From: Puniceicoccales bacterium | GTDB lineage: Bacteria; Verrucomicrobiota; Verrucomicrobiae; Opitutales; LL51 | Direction: 5' to 3' | Assembly: GCA_031283485.1 (NCBI GenBank) | Contig: JAITBR010000080.1 | Location: forward strand, 1 to 5,053 | Length of the DNA stretch: 5,053 nucleotides | Shown: in pieces, positions 1-5,053 of the stretch | Numbering within the stretch: position 1 is the first letter of the stretch | Layout: each line of letters begins with the position of its first letter | Program-made: the position numbers and the translations under genes | Notes under the pieces: model-generated | Databases searched by the model: none | The model's input: only the letters and a program-made list of their open reading frames with translations | Told to the model about the DNA's origin: nothing

Positions 1-1526
1 GAAACTTGAGTACACGTTCCCCGGTCGTTTGTGTTTTGGGTCACGGGGATCACGGCAAAACGACGCTTCTGGACACAATCCGCAAAACACGGGTAGCACA
101 GGGGGAAGCGGGTGGTATTACGCAGCCCGTGGCCGCCTACCAAGTTGAACAAAATGGTAAAAAAATTACCTTCATTGATACTCCGGGTCACGCTGCATTT
201 TCCAAGATGCGTGAACGTGGTGCTAACTTAACGGACATTGCTGTGCTGGTTGTTGCCGCCGACGATGGTTTCATGCCTCAAACGGATGAGGCTTTAAATT
301 TTGCAAAAAAGGCGAATATTCCCGTCATTGTCGCAATTAACAAAATTGACGCCAAGGGAGCAAATGTAGATCGCGTTAAGCAGCAGATGCAACAGCGTGG
401 AATTACGTCGGAAGACTGGGGCGGAGACACTCTGTGTGCGCAAATTTCGGCCCTTAATGGCACGAATATCGAGATTTTGCTGGACTTGATATCGTTGCAA
501 GCGGAGATGTTAGAGTTGCAATCTGATTCAAGCGACAAAGCAACGGGGATAATACTCGAGTCGCAGATGGAAATCGGCCGCGGTCCGACGGCAAGTGCCA
601 TTATTCAGGATGGGACTTTGCATGTGGGAGATTGCATAGTGTGCGGGACCAGCTATTGCAAGGTTCGCTCGATGGCCAGCGACTCCAATTTGCCATTGAA
701 ATCGGCACTTCCAGCGACCCCGGTCAAAATTGTCGGTTGGACGAGCATTCCCGCCATCGGAGAGACGTTCACATCGGTCACAAATGAAAGGGAAGCGCGC
801 AAAATTGTCGAAGAGAACACCCTATCAATTAGCAGCAAACAACTTTTCTCCAATGGTGAAGAAACAATCACAGATTTAGATCAATTACTGTCGGCAATTT
901 CAGCTGAACAAAATAAAATCTTGCGGGTCGTGATTCGCGCCGATGTTCACGGCAGCGCGGAGGCCGTCGAAGGATGCTTACTGGCAATCGATAGTAAAAA
1001 GGTCAAATTGGAAATTGTGAGCACTGGCGTTGGTTTTATCAGTAAAAGTGACGTTGAACTGGCAGCAACTGCTGGAGCTACGATCGTTGCCTTCAATACT
1101 AAATTTGAAAGCGGAGCGCAGGCTTTGGCCAAAAATCAGCACGTTTCAGTAATTCAGCACAATATTATTTACGAAATTGTGAACCAGGTGCGTGATGCTG
1201 CAAGCGCTCTGCTCGATCCAAAATTGCAGGAGCAAAAGCTCGGTGCCGTTGAAGTTCGCCAAATATTTACGCTAAAATTTGCGACAATTGCGGGATGTAT
1301 GGTCACAGAGGGTAAGGTTCTGCGCGACCAATTCGTGCGCATAATTCGACAAAAAACTGTAATTTTTCAGGGTAAGTTTGCATCCATTAAGCACCTGAAG
1401 GAGGACGTTTCCGAAATTCGGGCAGGATTCGAATGCGGCATCAAGGTGGCTGGTTTTGATCAATTCGAAGTCGGTGACATCATTGAGTGTTTCGAAATTA
1501 AAAAGATTCAACCTACGTTGGATTGA
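1..1526 (+). CDS. infB: Translation initiation factor IF-2, 5'-truncated by the window edge
   Basis: IF-2 is the GTPase that brings fMet-tRNA to the 30S subunit and promotes 50S joining. Numbering from the TTG codon at base 6, the G domain shows G1 GHGDHGKT (12-19), a switch I segment GGITQPVAAY (36-45), G3 DTPGH (58-62), DDGFMPQT (86-93), G4 NKID (112-115) and a G5-like SAL. Domain II follows, then domain III starting near ADVHGSAEAV (about 310), then the fMet-tRNA-binding C2 domain with VEVRQIF (about 415), AGCMV and ECGIKV. The frame is open to base 1 (first whole codon at 3-5). Because IF-2 always has sequence before the G domain, the TTG is unlikely to be the start, and the N-terminal region lies outside the window. 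The C-terminus looks complete. Identity is secure. Odd points are V-to-G in G1 and H-to-P in switch I, treated as a finding. Confidence 0.97.
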   Translation, partial: NLSTRSPVVCVLGHGDHGKTTLLDTIRKTRVAQGEAGGITQPVAAYQVEQNGKKITFIDTPGHAAFSKMRERGANLTDIAVLVVAADDGFMPQTDEALNFAKKANIPVIVAINKIDAKGANVDRVKQQMQQRGITSEDWGGDTLCAQISALNGTNIEILLDLISLQAEMLELQSDSSDKATGIILESQMEIGRGPTASAIIQDGTLHVGDCIVCGTSYCKVRSMASDSNLPLKSALPATPVKIVGWTSIPAIGETFTSVTNEREARKIVEENTLSISSKQLFSNGEETITDLDQLLSAISAEQNKILRVVIRADVHGSAEAVEGCLLAIDSKKVKLEIVSTGVGFISKSDVELAATAGATIVAFNTKFESGAQALAKNQHVSVIQHNIIYEIVNQVRDAASALLDPKLQEQKLGAVEVRQIFTLKFATIAGCMVTEGKVLRDQFVRIIRQKTVIFQGKFASIKHLKEDVSEIRAGFECGIKVAGFDQFEVGDIIECFEIKKIQPTLD

Positions 1527-1530
1527 TCAC

Positions 1531-1872
1531 ATGGAAAAGCAAAGACTTACGCGCTTAAATGAGCTTGTTTGCCATGAATTTAACTTAATTTTACGAACAT
1601 TTTACCGCGATGACTTGCTGGATATCACAGTAACTGAAGTTCGAATTTCGCCTGACTTGCACGACGCCTGCGTTTTTGTCTCCATACTCGGCGATGAGGT
1701 GCATGGGTGTAAAATGTTCAAGTTACTGATCAAAAAGTTGCCGGCAATTCGTAAAATTTTATTCTCCAAAATTTCTCTAAAATATTCGCCACGCATTGAT
1801 TTGCACCTGGACAAATCCGTCAGCCGCGGACATAGAATCACGAATTTGCTCGACTCCATTTCAAATGAATAG
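1531..1872 (+). CDS. rbfA: Ribosome-binding factor A (30S maturation factor)
   Basis: RbfA is a small KH-fold protein that binds immature 30S subunits and assists 16S rRNA 5'-end maturation, notably in the cold. The product has 113 residues, normal for the family. Visible family features are an N-terminal helix beginning MEKQRLTRLNELV, the strand segment VRISPDLHDACVFVSILG (37-54), and the C-terminal block YSPRIDLHLDKSVSRGHRI (85-103) ending in a short helix. ATG at 1531 was chosen because it gives the standard N-terminus and lies 4 bases after the infB stop; the earlier in-frame ATG at 1456 would add 25 unrelated residues encoded inside infB. No Shine-Dalgarno sequence is visible, so translation probably depends on coupling to infB. 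The turn between the KH helices reads KKLPAIRK (68-75) and lacks the AxG-type kink usual in RbfA, so this part is divergent. Gene order supports the call. Confidence 0.9.
   Translation: MEKQRLTRLNELVCHEFNLILRTFYRDDLLDITVTEVRISPDLHDACVFVSILGDEVHGCKMFKLLIKKLPAIRKILFSKISLKYSPRIDLHLDKSVSRGHRITNLLDSISNE
1865..1872 (+). other. rbfA/nrnA start-stop overlap (coupling site)
   Basis: The nrnA ATG lies 5 bases before the rbfA TAG in the sequence ATGAATAG. The 20 bases before the ATG are pyrimidine-rich and contain no Shine-Dalgarno-like purine run. Ribosomes finishing rbfA probably re-initiate here. The coupling is inferred from geometry, not demonstrated. Confidence 0.6.
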
Positions 1873-2848
1873 TTTGTTTAAATTGCTGGATAAACACGAA
1901 GGTTACAACATCGTCGGACACGTTAGGCCGGATGGGGATTGCGTGGGCAGCGAAGTGGCGCTATGTATGGTCATTCACTCGCTTGGCAAACGGTGTCATG
2001 TAATTTTCAACGATACTATTCCTCCAAATTTTGCAGTTTTTTTTGATGGCGTGCCGTGTATTTCCTCCGAAGAAATCGATAATAGTCTGCCACTAATTTG
2101 CGTCGATTGCTCGGACTATGAGCGCGTGGGCCAAGGCGTTCAACGAGCTTACTATGCAGCATTTTTGAACATTGATCATCACATTTCAAATAACAATTTT
2201 GCACTGAATAACATTGTTAACGGCAATGCAGTATCGACCACAGAAATTTTGGCGGAAGCACTAATTGAAAGTAAATTTGTTATCACAAAGCAGATTGCTA
2301 ATGCGCTATACCTGGGGATCATGACAGACACAGGACGATTTGCCTACGCTTCCACGTCTCTCGGGGTAAAAACGTTTAGGATTGCCGAACTCCTAATTGA
2401 AGCCGGTGCAAATCCCAATAAAATTTACTCCCTTGCCTATGAAAATAACACTTTGCAGCGATATAAACTGTTGGTGAAGTTACTCAAAAATTTGGAAATA
2501 TTTTGCGATGGACGCGTGTGCCTATCATTCGTCACAGAATCGGATTTTATTGAAACCGGAGCAATTCCCTCCGACATGGAAGGGCTCGTAAATTACACCC
2601 GCGAGCTGGATGGAATTTTAGTTGGATGTCTTCTGGAAATTCGCAGTGATTCCGTAAAATGCAGCCTACGTGCGACCGATATGAGCTTGCGTATGGACCT
2701 ACTTGCCGGCTTATTTGGTGGAGGGGGACATATGTGTGCGGCTGGGTTTTTAAAAACTGGCATCATCACGCAAAACTTTGTGAATGACTTTAAACTGGCT
2801 TTGTGTAGGCATGTGGAAAAATTTGGCAGTGAATGTTCTCAAAATTGA
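1865..2848 (+). CDS. nrnA: DHH/DHHA1 phosphoesterase, NrnA-type nanoRNase / pAp phosphatase
   Basis: NrnA-like proteins degrade 2-5 nt oligoribonucleotides and often dephosphorylate 3'-phosphoadenosine 5'-phosphate, using two divalent metal ions in the cytoplasm. The 327-residue product has the DHH motifs in order: GHVRPDGDCVGS (18-29; H19, D23, D25), CVDCSD (79-84; D81), NIDHHISN (102-109) and GIMTDTGRF (151-159; D155). The C-terminal DHHA1 domain carries GGGGH (285-289), which binds substrate. All expected metal ligands are present, so it should be active. ATG at 1865 overlaps the end of rbfA by 8 bases, and starting there puts the first motif at the usual distance from the N-terminus; an upstream ATG at 1796 would lie deep inside rbfA. 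The position between rbfA and truB is the standard place for this gene. Whether it acts mainly on nanoRNA or on pAp cannot be told from sequence. Cysteine content is rather high (13 residues). Confidence 0.92.
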   Translation: MNSLFKLLDKHEGYNIVGHVRPDGDCVGSEVALCMVIHSLGKRCHVIFNDTIPPNFAVFFDGVPCISSEEIDNSLPLICVDCSDYERVGQGVQRAYYAAFLNIDHHISNNNFALNNIVNGNAVSTTEILAEALIESKFVITKQIANALYLGIMTDTGRFAYASTSLGVKTFRIAELLIEAGANPNKIYSLAYENNTLQRYKLLVKLLKNLEIFCDGRVCLSFVTESDFIETGAIPSDMEGLVNYTRELDGILVGCLLEIRSDSVKCSLRATDMSLRMDLLAGLFGGGGHMCAAGFLKTGIITQNFVNDFKLALCRHVEKFGSECSQN

Positions 2849-3560
2849 TAGCGATTTAAATGGAATTTTGCTGATTGACAAACCAGTTGGTTTAACATCA
2901 CATGATGTTGTGCACAAAATTCGTCGAGCGATCGGCATGAAGCGGGTTGGTCACGCCGGAACCCTGGATCCTCTAGCCACCGGTTTGCTGATTGTGCTCA
3001 TTGGTCGCGCCACCAAAATTTCACAATTTTTGACTAACCTAAGCAAGAATTACGAAGGTACAATGCAATTTGGTATTGAAATGGATTCACACGATGCTGA
3101 AGGAAGAGTTGTTGCCCAGAGGGATGTTTGCGGGATAACATTGGAACGCGTGCGGGAAGTTGCCGCAACATTTGAAGGTGACATCGAACAGATACCTCCC
3201 ATGTTTTCCGCAAAGAAATTCAATGGCAAACCGCTGTATAAATTTGCACGTCGAGGCGAAGTAATCGAGCGGCAGGCAAACTTGGTTACAGTCAGCAAAT
3301 TTGAAATTAGTAATCTATCTACCGATGGCAGTAGCGCTGATTTCCTTGTTTATTGTAGCAAGGGGACATACGTTCGCACACTCGTTCACGACCTCGGTCA
3401 GGTTCTCAGATGCGGGGCCCATTTGTCGGCACTGCGGCGCACAATGATTGGGAATTTTTCAATGGCAAATGCTCATTCTTTGGCCGAAATTTGCACAATG
3501 CCACGCGATGAGATTGATAATTGTCTGATATCACCGCATTTGGCAATGAAATCGCCATAG
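2811..3560 (+). CDS. truB: tRNA pseudouridine-55 synthase TruB, short form
   Basis: TruB isomerises U55 in the T-loop of elongator tRNAs and acts as a tRNA folding chaperone. With ATG 2811 the protein has 249 residues. It shows GILLIDKPVGLTSHDVV near the N-terminus, the catalytic motif GHAGTLDP (47-54, nucleophile Asp53), KNYEG with the conserved Tyr81, QIPPMFSAKK (127-136) and CSKGTYVRTL (182-191, with the conserved Arg189). It stops soon after the catalytic fold and has no room for the C-terminal PUA domain of the roughly 310-residue E. coli and B. subtilis enzymes; short forms are known. The start is uncertain. ATG 2811 overlaps nrnA by 38 bases, GTG 2829 would overlap it by 20 and leave a more typical N-terminus, and ATG 2784 looks too long. 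The stop is directly abutted by the ribF ATG. Function is secure. Confidence 0.94.
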   Translation: MWKNLAVNVLKIDSDLNGILLIDKPVGLTSHDVVHKIRRAIGMKRVGHAGTLDPLATGLLIVLIGRATKISQFLTNLSKNYEGTMQFGIEMDSHDAEGRVVAQRDVCGITLERVREVAATFEGDIEQIPPMFSAKKFNGKPLYKFARRGEVIERQANLVTVSKFEISNLSTDGSSADFLVYCSKGTYVRTLVHDLGQVLRCGAHLSALRRTMIGNFSMANAHSLAEICTMPRDEIDNCLISPHLAMKSP

Positions 3561-4202
3561 ATGAAAATCATCGAAACATTGTTCGACGAAAAAATTATGG
3601 AATTGGCCGAGAGAAAGGTCGTTTTAGCCATAGGGGTGTTCGATGGTGTACACATCGGCCATAGATTTCTGTTGAAACAAATGGTGGCACTCGCTGATGA
3701 ACTCGAAGCCGTTCCCGTTGCTTACACCTTCTGGCCCTATCCGACACATTTTCATGCAAAAAATCGAAAAAAAATGATTATATCACGCGAACGTAAGTTC
3801 GAGATTTTAGATGCATGCGGTATTCAATGCGTAGTGGAACAATGCTTCGAGGAGAATTTTGCCAAAATTTTACCCGAAGATTTTATAAGTTTTTTGAAGC
3901 GAAAATTCAATTCTTTAATTGGTATTTGCGTTGGTTCGAATTTTAAATTTGGGCACGAGCGGACTGGGGATGTGACACATCATTTGAAGGAGTTATGTGA
4001 TGCAAACAACCTTGTTTTACATATAATTGACGAAATTTTAATGGGCGGAGAACCGGTCAGCAGTTCCAGAATTAGAACTCTGCTCGATGGACAAGACTTT
4101 GCTTTTGCAAGTGAATTACTTGGCGGAAACAGCATTTTCGCTAGCGCTAATGAAAACGAAAGGCACTGGGATCTGAAAAAAACGCTGAACCGGACACAAT
4201 AA
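3561..4202 (+). CDS. ribF: RibF-like FAD synthetase (FMN adenylyltransferase) lacking the riboflavin kinase domain
   Basis: Bifunctional RibF phosphorylates riboflavin (C-terminal kinase) and adenylates FMN to FAD (N-terminal nucleotidyltransferase). This product has 213 residues against about 305-315 for the family. The adenylyltransferase half is intact: GVFDGVHIGH (25-34, with the HxGH nucleotide-binding motif), TFWPYP (56-61), VGSNFKFGHERTGD (124-137 region) and VSSSRIR (about 166-172), then a helix ending in LLGG (186-189). In normal RibF a kinase domain with a GR..GFPTAN motif would follow. Here only about 24 unrelated residues remain before TAA. ATG 3561 directly follows the truB TAG, giving a typical N-terminus with no visible Shine-Dalgarno sequence. 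The last 56 bases overlap convergent rpe. FAD synthesis is likely retained; riboflavin kinase must be encoded elsewhere or FMN acquired. Deletion, natural domain loss and assembly error are all possible explanations. Confidence 0.88.
   Translation: MKIIETLFDEKIMELAERKVVLAIGVFDGVHIGHRFLLKQMVALADELEAVPVAYTFWPYPTHFHAKNRKKMIISRERKFEILDACGIQCVVEQCFEENFAKILPEDFISFLKRKFNSLIGICVGSNFKFGHERTGDVTHHLKELCDANNLVLHIIDEILMGGEPVSSSRIRTLLDGQDFAFASELLGGNSIFASANENERHWDLKKTLNRTQ
4133..4158. repeat. 26-base imperfect palindrome at the ribF/rpe junction
   Basis: The centre is the perfect 8-base palindrome TAGCGCTA (4142-4149), which contains the rpe stop codon. Outside it, TTTTC on the left matches GAAAA on the right, giving 20 of 26 symmetric positions. 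The three mismatched pairs are all transitions, so some become G-U pairs in RNA on one strand or the other. It lacks a loop, and its T tract is on the 5' arm rather than after the stem, so it does not look like an intrinsic terminator. It sits exactly where RibF family similarity ends. Confidence 0.55.
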
Positions 4203-4776
4203 CGTCTGCGCCGATGGATATTAGGTCCTTGGCAATTTTCGCATTCACACCTCCATCAACGGAAATTTTGTACTGCAATCCATTGCCATTTCGAAAGTTG
4301 CGCAATTGTAAAACTTTGTCATATGCTTCTTCCATAAACTTTTGTCCACACAAACCAGGTGGAACTCCCATAACTAAAACGATGTCCGCACATTGGACTA
4401 ATTCAAAGTCGAGCACCATTCCCGGGCAAACCGAAATACCACACAGGCAGCCGCATTCTCTGATACTTTGCAACTGCTTTCTGACGTCACAAGCTGCCTC
4501 GCAATGAATTGTAATTGCACCGGCCCCAGCCTGAGAAAAGCGTTCCACGAAACGATCCGGATACTCAAGCATCAGGTGAACGTCGAGAAACAGGTTCGTG
4601 TGCCGGTGCAAATCTGAAACCAATTTTGGCCCAAAGCTTATGTTGTCCACAAAATGCCCATCCATGACATCGACGTGTATCCACTTCGCTCCACTACTTT
4701 CAATAATACCTACACCACCAGCCAGATTACAGTTGTCATAGGCCAGAATTGACGGAGCCACAATTGCGTTCACCAT
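4147..4776 (-). CDS. rpe: Ribulose-phosphate 3-epimerase
   Basis: Rpe interconverts D-ribulose 5-phosphate and D-xylulose 5-phosphate in the pentose phosphate pathway, using a metal-dependent TIM barrel in the cytoplasm. The 209-residue product starts with IVAPSILA (5-12) and has HVDVMDGHFV (34-43), DVHLM (65-69), SVDGGV (172-177) and the phosphate-binding GADVIVSGSAFF (189-200). Metal ligands H34, D36, H67 and D174 are present, including the catalytic acid/base pair D36 and D174. Family members run about 215-225 residues, so the last helix after GSAFF is shortened to SDPSAFRFH. Two loops are odd: the usual NPxTP-type loop is CPGMV (117-121), and the usual PGFGGQ loop is PPGLCGQ (139-145). 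Nine cysteines are present. ATG 4776 overlaps the lptE-like stop by 7 bases with no Shine-Dalgarno sequence, suggesting translational coupling. The 3' end overlaps ribF by 56 bases. Confidence 0.95.
   Translation of the reverse strand: MVNAIVAPSILAYDNCNLAGGVGIIESSGAKWIHVDVMDGHFVDNISFGPKLVSDLHRHTNLFLDVHLMLEYPDRFVERFSQAGAGAITIHCEAACDVRKQLQSIRECGCLCGISVCPGMVLDFELVQCADIVLVMGVPPGLCGQKFMEEAYDKVLQLRNFRNGNGLQYKISVDGGVNAKIAKDLISIGADVIVSGSAFFSDPSAFRFH
4770..4776 (-). other. lptE/rpe start-stop overlap (coupling site)
   Basis: Read on the minus strand, ATGGTGA holds both the start of rpe (ATG) and the stop of the upstream lptE-like gene (TGA). The bases before the ATG (4777-4800) have no Shine-Dalgarno sequence, so rpe expression probably depends on translation of the upstream gene. 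This puts an envelope gene and a carbon-metabolism gene on one transcript. Confidence 0.6.
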
Positions 4777-5053
4777 GGGTTACAAACGGCATTACTTATC
4801 TGTTCGGCGAGCCTCAGGGACAATTGAGGGATTGCTTGTGATTTGTTGTGCTGGTAATCTCCCTCCGCACGGCTATCAATTTTCGCCCCAACGATATGAC
4901 CACGAAACAGATATTTTCCTGTTCTATTGTCGAGAAGCGAACACTCCGCACGCGCACTCAGAGTAAACAATTTAGCCCGTATGGTATCGTTGGACATCGT
5001 CGCCGCCACGGATTGGTCAAAATAAACTATCGCAACGCTCAATGTCACATCTG
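4770..5053 (-). CDS. lptE: LptE-like LPS-assembly lipoprotein, C-terminal part (5' end outside window)
   Basis: LptE is an outer-membrane lipoprotein that plugs the LptD barrel and helps deliver LPS to the cell surface. Only the C-terminal 94 residues are seen. They contain a strand VTLSVAIVYFDQSVAAT, then a pattern like other LptE proteins: RAKLFTLSARAECSLLDNRTGKYLF in two strands (alternating residues, then an N-R-T-G turn), an acidic loop with AEGDYQ, and a final helix LSLRLAEQISNAV ending NPW. The frame is open through the right edge, so the GTG at 5048 is an internal valine and the signal peptide and lipobox cysteine lie outside. The TGA stop is interlocked with the ATG of rpe in the sequence CCATGGTGA. 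The call rests on pattern recognition of a poorly conserved family; an unrelated envelope lipoprotein remains possible. Confidence 0.62.
   Translation of the reverse strand, partial: DVTLSVAIVYFDQSVAATMSNDTIRAKLFTLSARAECSLLDNRTGKYLFRGHIVGAKIDSRAEGDYQHNKSQAIPQLSLRLAEQISNAVCNPW

Noticed and set aside
6..8. TTG as the true start of infB
   Set aside because: The frame is open upstream to the window edge and the G domain begins only a few residues later, whereas IF-2 carries extra N-terminal sequence; the gene is simply cut by the window.
278..1511. Reverse-strand open frames under infB
   Set aside because: They are antisense to a strongly conserved gene and their translations show no domain signatures.
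1456..1530. Longer rbfA beginning at ATG 1456
   Set aside because: The extra 25 residues are an out-of-frame reading of the conserved end of infB and do not resemble RbfA.
1796..1864. Longer nrnA beginning at ATG 1796
   Set aside because: The added residues overlap rbfA codons and push the first DHH motif further from the N-terminus than is usual.
2784..2810. Longer truB beginning at ATG 2784
   Set aside because: It would add nine residues encoded inside nrnA with no ribosome binding site; later starts fit the family better.
4133..4182. Bidirectional intrinsic terminator between ribF and rpe
   Set aside because: The palindrome has no GC-rich stem with loop, and no T tract follows it on either strand; the A7/T7 run at 4176-4182 is on the wrong side for termination of ribF and is coding.
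4214..4507. Forward-strand open frame of 97 codons
   Set aside because: It is the antisense shadow of rpe, shows no family motif, and rpe on the other strand is fully supported.
4775..4966. Forward-strand open frame of 63 codons
   Set aside because: It lies antisense to the lptE-like gene, has no recognisable motif or ribosome binding site, and is short enough to occur by chance.
1..5053. Mobile element, CRISPR array, tRNA/rRNA or defence-like system
   Set aside because: No direct repeat series, terminal inverted repeats, transposase or integrase motifs, or RNA gene signatures were seen; nearly every base is covered by recognisable housekeeping genes.

Overview
The window is a fully coding stretch of a Gram-negative bacterial chromosome. 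The left three quarters is a forward-strand cluster of translation and RNA housekeeping genes in a widespread order: infB (3' part), rbfA, nrnA-type DHH phosphoesterase, truB, ribF. The right quarter is a reverse-strand pair, lptE-like (partial) followed by rpe. It converges on the first cluster so that ribF and rpe overlap tail to tail by 56 bases. The only non-coding bases between genes are the four between infB and rbfA.

Organism: the LptE-like protein points to an LPS-bearing outer membrane. The style of the IF-2, short TruB and LptE sequences fits Verrucomicrobiota, perhaps an Opitutae/Puniceicoccales-like lineage, but this is recognition by eye and only moderately secure. Base composition is uneven: hand counts of three 60-base lines gave 52, 45 and 32 % G+C. 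Tight packing, missing Shine-Dalgarno sequences and a shortened RibF suggest a compact, possibly host-associated genome. This is inference.

How the genes work together: IF-2 places initiator tRNA on the 30S subunit, RbfA matures the 30S subunit, and TruB modifies U55 in tRNA. The DHH protein recycles nanoRNA and probably pAp. RibF makes FAD from FMN. On the other strand, Rpe serves the pentose phosphate pathway and LptE helps insert LPS in the outer membrane.

No mobile element, CRISPR array, RNA gene or novel defence-like system is visible. The best lead is the ribF/rpe junction. RibF stops just where its riboflavin kinase domain should begin, Rpe ends slightly short, and a 26-base imperfect palindrome lies on the boundary, all suggesting an old deletion. 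Secondary leads are unusual substitutions in normally invariant IF-2 and Rpe loops.
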